From: Omnitrophica bacterium GWA2_41_15
Lineage (GTDB): Bacteria; Omnitrophota; Gorgyraeia; Gygaellales; UBA12090
Length of the DNA: 37,754 nt
Reading direction: 5' to 3'
Assembly: GCA_919902675.1 (NCBI GenBank)
Contig: CAKKRH010000043.1
Coordinates: forward strand, 1-37,754
Of the stretch, positions 31,867-37,754 are shown piece by piece. The notes beneath the pieces are model-generated. The model had not been told where the DNA came from. It searched no databases and saw nothing but the letters and a program-made list of their open reading frames with translations. The number at the start of each line of letters is the position of its first letter. The stretch's first letter is position 1. The translations under genes were made by a program, and so were the position numbers.

Positions 31867-32414
31867 TTAAATCTATATTTTAGATCGGTGATTGTTTTTT
31901 TGGTCTGGGAGATAAAGCCTTTATCCTTGATAAGCGGAAGATTAATTATAACATTAAATATCGCGGATTTAAAGCAAGATTTTAATAATTCTTCACCCAC
32001 GCGCACATCGCTGATTAAATACTTATTGGCGATCTTCTTTAAGAGCGGGCAAAGCCCGTATCCCTTCGACGCTAAAACACCTATTTCAAGCGGGACCCGG
32101 GTTGAGGCAATCAGGTTTTTCTGATAAACATCTTCTTTGGCCAGGCGGCTGTTAAAAACCTTTTGATAGGCCCGAACATCCAAATCCACCAAAGACAAAA
32201 ATCTCCCGCGCAAATACTCAGTCTCCTTTAAGGCGGATTTTATCTTTGGCTCCACATCTTTATACTTTTCTTTGCCGACGGTAAAATTACAGGCCATACT
32301 TAACAGCGCGCACCCCAGAGCCCCGGTCAAGGCCGCCGCCGACCCCCCTCCGGGAGCGGGCTTTTTAGCCGCCAAATCATCCAAGTAGGTTTTAAGGGAG
32401 TTGTCTTTATACAT
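31863..32414 (-). CDS. fchA: Methenyltetrahydrofolate cyclohydrolase FchA
   Basis: 183 residues of the formimidoyl-THF cyclodeaminase/cyclohydrolase family: KKPAPGGGSAAALTGALGCALLSMACNFTVG is the glycine-rich substrate-binding start, then a helical bundle with VDLDVRAYQKVFN and ISDVRVGEELLKSCF. It hydrolyses 5,10-methenyl-THF to 10-formyl-THF or the reverse. ATG 32414 has GGTGA about 8 nt upstream; TTG 32423 is a weaker choice. It lies directly beside the integron insert that separates it from fhs. Confidence 0.88.
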   Translation of the reverse strand: MYKDNSLKTYLDDLAAKKPAPGGGSAAALTGALGCALLSMACNFTVGKEKYKDVEPKIKSALKETEYLRGRFLSLVDLDVRAYQKVFNSRLAKEDVYQKNLIASTRVPLEIGVLASKGYGLCPLLKKIANKYLISDVRVGEELLKSCFKSAIFNVIINLPLIKDKGFISQTKKTITDLKYRFK

Positions 32415-32485
32415 ATAAATCAATCACCAAATTCAGCCGCCTTATGGAGCGGCGAAGCCGCGAAACAAGATCAACTACTAATATC

Positions 32486-32543
32486 CAATAACCACAAAAT
32501 TAAGGCGTGGCCATAGGCCATCGCCTTCAACGTATTGTTAAAA
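32486..32543 (-). repeat. attC-type recombination site 2 (58 nt)
   Basis: On the minus strand it starts TTTTAAC (R'', 32537-32543), continues AATACGTTG, forms a stem AAGGCGATGGCC/GGCCACGCCTT with loop TAT and one unpaired base in the 5' arm, and ends GTTATTG (R', 32486-32492). Order, length, AAC/GTT triplets and the extrahelical base match integron attC sites such as those of aadA cassettes. It lies immediately 3' of the DUF2442 gene. R' deviates from GTTRRRY at two positions. Confidence 0.72.
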
Positions 32544-32545
32544 AT

Positions 32546-32806
32546 TTATTTATATGTTAATGGATAATTTTCAGGATTTTCTAAAATTTCTGTGGTTAAA
32601 TCTACATCTAATTTTGGCCAGTATAAATGATGACCGCGTATTAACTCCACATCAGTGATTGATGATATTTTCGCGTCTTTAAACCATGGATATTCGTTAA
32701 AGGAAAGGAAATATTCCTTACCTTTCAAGTATATCCAAAATCCGTGCTCAGAAATGTTAGTTATTTCTGGCTTTAAGATGTTCTTTCCATTTTTTAATAA
32801 TTTCAT
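32546..32806 (-). CDS. DUF2442 protein
   Basis: An 86-residue protein with the DUF2442 pattern: NISEHGFWIYLKGKEYFLSFNEYPWFKDA, then a VELIRGHHLYWPKLDVDLTTE end. The ATG at 32806 has AAAGG upstream; an in-frame ATG at 32824 is possible. It overlaps the DUF4160 gene by about 50 nt in another frame. DUF4160/DUF2442 pairs are common on mobile regions and resemble toxin-antitoxin modules, but no activity is established. Confidence 0.8.
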   Translation of the reverse strand: MKLLKNGKNILKPEITNISEHGFWIYLKGKEYFLSFNEYPWFKDAKISSITDVELIRGHHLYWPKLDVDLTTEILENPENYPLTYK

Positions 32807-33005
32807 TTTTGCGCCTTTCAACAATTTTTTGCAAAGAATTTAATTGTTTCGAGGAAAACCCCGAATAATTTACTAATGCGGTAGTGGGTTCCAACCAAAA
32901 TTTTGCTTCTCCTTCGGGAGAAATAATATGCACATGTATTCTGTTTTCTTCTTTTGAGAAAAAATGAAATCTGTAGTTTCCTATTTTAAATACTGTTGGG
33001 CTCAA
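32757..33005 (-). CDS. DUF4160 protein
   Basis: An 82-residue protein: TVFKIGNYRFHFFSKEENRIHVHIISPEGEAKFWLEP, then the helical RKNEIIKKWKEHL end, fitting DUF4160. It starts with TTG at 33005, supported by AGGAGG 10 nt upstream; a TATAAT box lies just before that. It is translated together with the overlapping DUF2442 gene. Confidence 0.8.
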   Translation of the reverse strand: MSPTVFKIGNYRFHFFSKEENRIHVHIISPEGEAKFWLEPTTALVNYSGFSSKQLNSLQKIVERRKNEIIKKWKEHLKARNN

Positions 33006-33167
33006 AGCTTATTGCCTCCTTTTAAAATTATAACATAATTATTTATGAATTTTACTTATTTTTTATTCATTTCTTTTACTCTGAAGATTCCTTTTAAATT
33101 TACTTGCAACTACATTATATTCAATGCCTTACGCGGAAACGACACTATTTAGTTCAGGTTGGAATTC

Positions 33168-34364
33168 TTACTTTTTTCTGAAAACAACGATACGATTGGA
33201 ATTAGTGCCACGCTCGTTATTTTTTATACCCCAACAATTTGATGTTTTGGTGAATTGCTGAGTATTAATCAATACATACTCAGGCACTAAACCAACCTCG
33301 CGGCCCGCCTTCAACACTTCTAATTCTAGACGAATAGTTCCTTTCCTGACTTCGCCTACTTCGAAAGCAATTAATCCGTCAGGTTTTAAGATGCGGTGTA
33401 ATTCTAAAAGCACGGATTTCATTCGCTCCGTCCAATCTGCTACAGAACGAATCTTCCACATTAAAGAAGCATCAACTGAACTTATAGAAAACCACATTCT
33501 GAGCCAATTGTCTTGAAGATAATCAACGGCGTCTAAAAAAGGCGGAGACGTGACAACTAAATCAACAGAATCTGAATCTATCTGTGGAATATAATCTGCT
33601 GATGCCACAAATAAAATAGGCGCATGTTCGGAATAATCCCTTGGCAATGCATCTTTCAGTAAAGCTTTTGTCTTTTTCCAGATTAGCTCACGCGTATTCC
33701 GATATTCCGGTCTCTGATTTAATTTTAAATTGATCTTTCGCTGACGCTCAACTGAGACGGCTTGATTAGGCGGGAGTGTATAGACGGAAAAGAAGCCAGG
33801 CGAATGGCCGGAAAGCCTACTGATCACCACCATATCAATCCACTCATCAATCGAATCCAAAAGATTCAATTCTCGTCGGTGCGCGAAATATCGCTTCCAT
33901 GACTCAATCTCTCGAAGCGTGTCAGGATGATAGAATTCAAGTAATCCTGTATTCTTAGGCTCTTCGTCTCCTAAAACAACAGAATCTAATCTTTTCTTAA
34001 TACACGCAATAGGGGGAGGACATAGCCTCGCCTTAGCAAGTTTTAGGCAAACAGGATTGATGTCGCTTCCTATAACAGAACAGCTATGCATCCTAGCCTG
34101 TACCAATGTAGTGCCGCGCCCTAGAAAGGGATCATAAACAACACTTCCTTTCTTTGTATAACGTGAAAGAAAATAATCAGGAAGCTGCGGCTTATAGCAA
34201 GCTCGGTAGGAGACTTCGTGGATAGAGTGACAATCCCGCTGTTTAGAAGTCCAATACTCTCCAGCGTGGACAGGAACTACACCACCCTCAAATTCATATT
34301 CCTCCACTCTATCGAGTGCCGTGGTTTCTGCGGAATCAAATAGTAAAGCTTGTATGTGTGCCAT
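33168..34364 (-). CDS. DNA methyltransferase of a type II system (N4-C or N6-A)
   Basis: A 398-residue SAM-dependent DNA methylase. SAM motif YDPFLGRGTTLVQA near residue 76, followed by VIGSDINPVCLKLA, and the catalytic TSPPFLDAVDYLQDNW near residue 286; S/T-PP-F is more common in N4-cytosine enzymes. Final FEVGEVRKGT and the C-terminal strand fit the N4/N6 family PF01555. It overlaps the upstream nuclease-like gene by 29 nt. GC content and intergenic style differ from the Wood-Ljungdahl genes on both sides. The target sequence is not predictable. Confidence 0.82.
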   Translation of the reverse strand: MAHIQALLFDSAETTALDRVEEYEFEGGVVPVHAGEYWTSKQRDCHSIHEVSYRACYKPQLPDYFLSRYTKKGSVVYDPFLGRGTTLVQARMHSCSVIGSDINPVCLKLAKARLCPPPIACIKKRLDSVVLGDEEPKNTGLLEFYHPDTLREIESWKRYFAHRRELNLLDSIDEWIDMVVISRLSGHSPGFFSVYTLPPNQAVSVERQRKINLKLNQRPEYRNTRELIWKKTKALLKDALPRDYSEHAPILFVASADYIPQIDSDSVDLVVTSPPFLDAVDYLQDNWLRMWFSISSVDASLMWKIRSVADWTERMKSVLLELHRILKPDGLIAFEVGEVRKGTIRLELEVLKAGREVGLVPEYVLINTQQFTKTSNCWGIKNNERGTNSNRIVVFRKK

Positions 34365-34926
34365 ATGACAAAATTTTATGGTTAACGGATGCCTCTAGTC
34401 GAACGCTCACAGATGTAGTGGGCTCTAGGAAATCGAGTCGAATATGTTCTACAATAACTACATCGCCTTTTTTGTGATATAAAACAGTAAGGAGTAAATG
34501 GTGTATTGGGCTTTTAAATTCTTTTCGTATTTTTTCCGACGAAGAAGTCAATACTCGACGATTTGAATCATTCGGATTCCAGTCACTTGTCGCTTTCACC
34601 TCAAGAGGAATGCGCAGTCTAGTTTTCTTCTGCGTAAGAACTCGGTCAGGGTAGCCTGCACCAGAGCACTTTCCAAGGTCAAATTTCAACATTTTATCAG
34701 AGAGAATCGGCAAAGTCTTATCCTCGACCTGATTTCCTATACTTTGATTTGAACTGTGAGGCCGAAGCGAACATCGTAATCCGATAATGCTTCCACTATT
34801 TACCGCTTGGCGAATATCAGACTTAATTTTCGTAATAAGTTTCGGTGGCCATGCATTTACGAGTTCAATATGGGGAATTTCTTCCCAAACGAGCAGGTCT
34901 TTATAGTAGTTTTTTAGCGTAGCCAT
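34336..34926 (-). CDS. Predicted type II restriction endonuclease
   Basis: A 196-residue protein with a candidate PD-(D/E)xK site: the Asp in GYPDRVL and, 15 residues on, LEVKAT, with a basic strand between them. The N-terminal part has SIIGLRCSLRPHS. Its 3' end overlaps the DNA methyltransferase gene, the usual form of a restriction-modification pair. I do not recognise a named enzyme. The ribosome site is weak. Confidence 0.62.
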   Translation of the reverse strand: MATLKNYYKDLLVWEEIPHIELVNAWPPKLITKIKSDIRQAVNSGSIIGLRCSLRPHSSNQSIGNQVEDKTLPILSDKMLKFDLGKCSGAGYPDRVLTQKKTRLRIPLEVKATSDWNPNDSNRRVLTSSSEKIRKEFKSPIHHLLLTVLYHKKGDVVIVEHIRLDFLEPTTSVSVRLEASVNHKILSYGTHTSFTI

Positions 34927-34982
34927 TTTACATATTTTTTCGTTTTATTTCCACGGGGCGGGAAAGTGGTTTGTTTTATTTT

Positions 34983-35042
34983 ACCCAACGCCTGAAATAA
35001 GCCGCGCCGCTATGCGGCGGCGGCTTCATTGTGTTGTTATAG
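34983..35042 (-). repeat. attC-type recombination site 1 (60 nt)
   Basis: On the minus strand it starts CTATAAC (R'', 35036-35042), then AACACAATG, a stem AAGCCGCCGCCGC/GCGGCGCGGCTT with one unpaired base in the 5' arm, TATTTCAGGC, and ends GTTGGGT (R', 34983-34989), a perfect GTTRRRY. The pattern is close to class-type attC sites (CAAGCCG...CGGCTT...GCGTTRGRY). It lies 3' of the 35127-36080 gene and before the restriction gene, as a cassette boundary should. Confidence 0.8.
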
Positions 35043-35126
35043 TCTCATTTATTTATACTTTTATGAATATCTCTGATTCTTCCCTTTGGATTGAAATTTT
35101 ATAGCTGAATCTATTTTTCTATTTTT

Positions 35127-36080
35127 TCAGCCGTTATATTTGTAAATTTTCCCAGTTTGATTATTCCGAATTGTACAGGCTTTCTTTTTATACGAATATG
35201 TAAAAAATATTTCAGAATTAATAATAGCTTCTCTTAAAGCTTTCGTATTTCTTTTATAAAATCCCCTAACACTCCAGAAGGTTATTACAAAAGAACTTAA
35301 AAGCCAAAAAATTATTTGATTATTTATAAGAACAAAAGGCAATAAGACCACGGTGCCTATATATCCTACAATACTTATATAATTATTACGAGGATTGAGC
35401 GGATTAGAAAATACGAAGGTTAATCCAACTATAGGAATAGCAAAAAACAGATAATAATTTTTTAAAATTAAAGCAAAAATAATAGCAATAGATAATATAA
35501 TCCAAGGAATTATTGCAAGTATTAAAAGCAATATCTTAACAAACCTAGTGTTAATAAACGTTGCAGCTTCTGTTGCTGCTGAATATTCTATACCAATTGT
35601 ATATTCATTTTTATGAACCGCATCTTTCAACTTTTGAAAAGAATCAAATGGAAAACCTGATATTTCTGAGACGTATTCTAATTTATTTAGTTTACTTAGC
35701 TTTACTTCTATTTTACTTATTGAATCAGAATAATAATTATTTCTAAATGCTTCATTATTTGAATTTTGTTTAATAGGAAAAATCAAGATTAATATAAAAT
35801 ACCAAAATGACTCAATTATTATTAATAATGGAGAAAATATACCGAGAAGCCAGAGCAACAATAGTAAGTAACCAATAACTGTAATAGCACCAAAAACCCA
35901 CCAAGTCAATCCATGTACAGGTGTGTTTGGATTGTAGAGAGTACTAACAAATAAGATTAGCAACAATCCTAAAAATAATAACGAAATATCAACCGATAAA
36001 TATTCTAATGGTTTTGATTCTCTCCATGATTTTTTGAATTGTTTAACTGTTTTATCAAAAGAATATTTGAATCTATTCAT
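35127..36080 (-). CDS. Hypothetical membrane protein, first cassette gene
   Basis: 317 residues, strongly AT-rich and unlike its neighbours in codon use. At least six membrane segments: YLSVDISLLFLGLLLILFVSTL, WWVFGAITVIGYLLLLLWLL, FSPLLIIIESFWYFILILIF, ILLLILAIIPWIILSIAIIF, YYLFFAIPIVGLTFVF and GYIGTVVLLPFVLI, with a hydrophilic stretch around residues 115-175. No family recognised. It is the gene nearest to the promoter pair and the recombinase stump, which fits a first-position integron cassette. Confidence 0.65.
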   Translation of the reverse strand: MNRFKYSFDKTVKQFKKSWRESKPLEYLSVDISLLFLGLLLILFVSTLYNPNTPVHGLTWWVFGAITVIGYLLLLLWLLGIFSPLLIIIESFWYFILILIFPIKQNSNNEAFRNNYYSDSISKIEVKLSKLNKLEYVSEISGFPFDSFQKLKDAVHKNEYTIGIEYSAATEAATFINTRFVKILLLILAIIPWIILSIAIIFALILKNYYLFFAIPIVGLTFVFSNPLNPRNNYISIVGYIGTVVLLPFVLINNQIIFWLLSSFVITFWSVRGFYKRNTKALREAIINSEIFFTYSYKKKACTIRNNQTGKIYKYNG

Positions 36081-36152
36081 ATTAATTTATCATTTTATAA
36101 CATATAATATACGAGTTCGCTTTTTGTGGCAGTTTGCAGTACCCTGAAGCTA

Positions 36153-36180
36153 AGTATAGCATACCAACCAAAGATTTCAA
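36153..36180 (-). promoter_or_regulatory. Leftward promoter, possible cassette promoter (Pc)
   Basis: On the minus strand TTGAAA (36175-36180), 16 nt, then TATACT (36153-36158) preceded by TGC, an extended -10. It points into the cassette genes. Confidence 0.65.
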
Positions 36181-36191
36181 CACGCTTTTAT

Positions 36192-36219
36192 TTGACATAT
36201 TTTACATTTTACCTATAAT
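36192..36219 (+). promoter_or_regulatory. Rightward promoter of the recombinase remnant (Pint-like)
   Basis: Perfect consensus TTGACA (36192-36197), 16 nt, TATAAT (36214-36219), pointing at the 36273 stump. Its -35 box lies only 11 nt from that of the leftward promoter, so the two are back to back. Confidence 0.7.
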
Positions 36220-36272
36220 AGCGTAAAATACGAATTCGCTTTTTATGAGTTTTTGTACTTTTTAAGGTTATA

Positions 36273-36380
36273 ATGCTTAAGGGTATCTTAGCTGACTTTC
36301 AGGAATTCCTTACTTCACGCGGGGGGCTTGCCGATGAAAAGCATGCCCCGTTCTACGCGCGCCGGGTAAGTAAGTTTTGA
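36273..36380 (+). pseudogene. N-terminal stump of an integron-integrase-like tyrosine recombinase
   Basis: ATG at 36273 opens 35 codons ending at TGA 36378: MLKGILADFQEF, then LTSRGGLADEKHAPFYARRV. The spacing of F..FL, EKHAPFYARRVSKF matches the first helices of the SAM-like core-binding domain seen at the N-terminus of environmental IntI/XerC proteins. Nothing recognisable of the catalytic domain (R..HxxR..Y) follows before fhs. It is the only plus-strand gene trace in the window. The match is by eye and short, so confidence is moderate. Confidence 0.5.
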
Positions 36381-36447
36381 GGGATTCTCTGGTAACTGGT
36401 TACCGGTTTCCCCGGCCTGTTTCGCTTTACCGGGGCAGGCTGGTTTC
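36381..36447. other. Hairpin-rich gap at the 3' end of fhs
   Basis: Contains GGTAAC-TG-GTTACC (36391-36404) and CCCCGG...CCGGGG (36410-36435). They may end fhs transcription on the minus strand or be what remains at the edge of the integron; no T run follows. Confidence 0.4.
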
Positions 36448-37754
36448 TCACGATAATCCTACAATGTTTCCCTTTTTGTCAATATCCATCCGTAAAAGCG
36501 CGGGTTTTGAGGGCAGGCCGGGCATGGTCTGCATCTTGCCGCATAAGGGATAAAGAAAACCGGCGCCGACCGAGGCCCGGATGTCCCGCACCGGCAGGAT
36601 AAATCCCTCCGGCCTTCCTTTTAGATTCGGGTCGTGGGACAAAGAGAGATGGCTCTTGGCCATACATATAGGAAGCTTATCGTAGCCTAACTGGCTAAAC
36701 TTGGCTATTTTTTCTTCAGCTATAGGCTCATACTCCACATCCTTGGCCCCGTAAACCTTGGTGGCAATAGTCCTTATCTTATCTTTAATCGGCATATCCA
36801 GAGGATATAAAAACTTGAAATTATTTTTTTCTTTTGCCGCGCTGACTACCGCCTTGGCCAAGGCTATCGCCCCCTTAGAACCCTTGGCCCATACCTCGCT
36901 GACAAAACAGCCGCTGGCTCCGGCAGAAATTGCCTTTTTCTTCACTAATTCAATCTCTCTATCAGTATCAGTGGCAAATCTATTCAGCGCCACAATGCAG
37001 GGAAGTCCGAATAAGCGCACATTTTCAATCTGCTTCTCTAAATTACATATCCCGGCGCTCACCGCCTCTAAATCTTCGGCAACTAAACCTTGTTCCAGAG
37101 GCTTACCGGCAACCACATTAAATCTTCCGGAGTGCATCTTTAAGGCCCGGACGGTTGAAACCATCACCACCGCGTCCGGCTTAAGACCGGAATAACGGCA
37201 TTTTATGTCAAAGAATTTTTCCGCGCCTAAATCCGTGCCGAATCCCGCCTCAGTAACCACAAAATCGGCCAGACGCAGGGCAATCTGATCCGCGATAATT
37301 GAGCTGTTACCATGGGCAATATTTCCAAACGGGCCGGCATGGACCATCACCGGACTATGCTCTAAAGTCTGAATCAGATTGGGTTTAATCGCGTCTTTCA
37401 ATAAGATGCACATACTCCCGGCCAGGCCCAACTGATCCGCGGTTACCGGTTTTCCCGAGAAGTCTTCCGCAACCACCATCCGGCCTAAGCGTTTACGCAA
37501 ATCAGCTAAACCGGTAGTTAAAGCGAGTATAGCCATTACCTCAGAGGCAACCGCGATATCAAAACCGGTATCCCGGCTTATGCCGTCATCTTTACCTCCC
37601 AGGCCAATCTTGATATTGCGCAAGAACCTGTCCGACACATCCAATACCCTTCTTAAATAAATCTTTTCCGGATTTATGTTTAGAGGATTACCTTTAAGAA
37701 TATAATTATCCAAGAAGGCGCAGGCCAAATTATTAGCCATCCCCACGGCATGGA
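36448..37754 (-). CDS. fhs: Formate-tetrahydrofolate ligase (5' end beyond window)
   Basis: ATP-dependent formation of 10-formyl-THF from formate, the entry step of the methyl branch. About 435 of the usual ~557 residues are visible; the frame runs off the right edge, so the N-terminus with the ATP-binding P-loop is not seen. Recognisable parts: HAVGMANNLACAFLDNYI, PVTADQLGLAGSMCILLKDA, GPFGNIAHGNSSIIADQIAL, VVTEAGFGTDLGAEKFFDI, LFGLPCIVALNRFATDTD, and the C-terminal VGAGFLYPLCGKMQTMPGLP. fchA, the next pathway gene, is 4 kb away across the integron. Confidence 0.96.
   Translation of the reverse strand, partial: HAVGMANNLACAFLDNYILKGNPLNINPEKIYLRRVLDVSDRFLRNIKIGLGGKDDGISRDTGFDIAVASEVMAILALTTGLADLRKRLGRMVVAEDFSGKPVTADQLGLAGSMCILLKDAIKPNLIQTLEHSPVMVHAGPFGNIAHGNSSIIADQIALRLADFVVTEAGFGTDLGAEKFFDIKCRYSGLKPDAVVMVSTVRALKMHSGRFNVVAGKPLEQGLVAEDLEAVSAGICNLEKQIENVRLFGLPCIVALNRFATDTDREIELVKKKAISAGASGCFVSEVWAKGSKGAIALAKAVVSAAKEKNNFKFLYPLDMPIKDKIRTIATKVYGAKDVEYEPIAEEKIAKFSQLGYDKLPICMAKSHLSLSHDPNLKGRPEGFILPVRDIRASVGAGFLYPLCGKMQTMPGLPSKPALLRMDIDKKGNIVGLS

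Larger units (their letters stand above)
36109..36247. repeat. Direct repeats of 20 nt in the integron platform
   Basis: ATACGAGTTCGCTTTTTGTG (36109-36128) and ATACGAATTCGCTTTTTATG (36228-36247) are identical at 18 of 20 positions, 119 nt apart, and flank the two divergent promoters. They may be recombinase-binding repeats or a duplication left by an insertion. Confidence 0.6.

Noticed and set aside
31863-32423. fchA as the bifunctional formimidoyltransferase-cyclodeaminase
   Set aside because: Only the cyclodeaminase-type domain is present and the context is folate C1 metabolism, so the cyclohydrolase call is preferred.
32430-32480. GCGGCTTCGCCGC hairpin as another attC
   Set aside because: It has stem-like GC words beside attC site 2, but core sites in the right order are not visible; at most a decayed piece.
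33040-33167. A third attC between the methyltransferase and DUF4160 genes
   Set aside because: AACTA...TAGTT words exist but there is no stem, no bulge and no GTTRRRY core.

Overview
The window is a bacterial chromosome segment read almost entirely from the minus strand. The gene set suggests an anaerobic candidate-phylum bacterium, possibly Omnitrophota: Wood-Ljungdahl genes, a PEP-CTERM protein, an rtcB/archease pair, the order polA-glgA-coaE-rho-rpmE-prfA-prmC-murA, and many short dispersed repeats between genes. The taxonomic guess is an inference and no marker gene proves it.

Layout from left to right (transcription runs right to left). 1-1.6 kb: partial rtcB, archease, tRNA-Lys. 1.7-5.8 kb: an accessory patch with an AbrB/RelE-type toxin-antitoxin pair, two unknown proteins, a PEP-CTERM surface protein, a DUF4062 protein, an intact tRNA-Arg and the 5' half of a second, broken tRNA-Arg. 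5.8-9.2 kb: a radical SAM protein, a terminator, a 186-nt palindromic element, a small glycogen-binding protein, a VIT-like membrane protein and a beta-CASP nuclease. 9.2-12.5 kb: trpF, trpC, trpD, trpG. 12.5-22 kb: housekeeping genes from murA to polA. 22-32.4 kb: a TPR protein, then acetyl-CoA synthase, an FAD/NAD oxidoreductase, a CooF-like ferredoxin, CooS, CooC, MetF, FolD and FchA. 32.4-36.4 kb: a foreign insert. 36.4 kb to the end: formate-THF ligase (fhs), cut by the window edge.

The most notable region is 32.4-36.4 kb. It looks like a fossil integron lying inside the Wood-Ljungdahl gene set, between fhs and fchA. It has two attC-type sites of 60 and 58 nt in the same orientation, each with one unpaired base in the 5' arm of the stem; cassette genes on the minus strand (an unknown membrane protein, a predicted type II restriction-modification pair, a DUF4160/DUF2442 pair); two back-to-back promoters; and, on the opposite strand, a 35-codon stump resembling the N-terminus of a tyrosine recombinase.

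The C1 genes together convert formate to methyl-THF (fhs, fchA, folD, metF) and CO2/CO to acetyl-CoA (cooS, acsB). FolD has glutamine where the cyclohydrolase lysine should be, and a separate FchA cyclohydrolase overlaps it by 4 nt, so the two steps appear split between two proteins. The corrinoid protein, its methyltransferase and MetV are not in the window. Several repeat families sit between genes: a large palindrome (full copy 6665-6850, short copy 22114-22180), a two-hairpin repeat (7266-7331 and 22938-23002), a repeat read into the trpC/trpF ends, and short-word degenerate repeats in many gaps.
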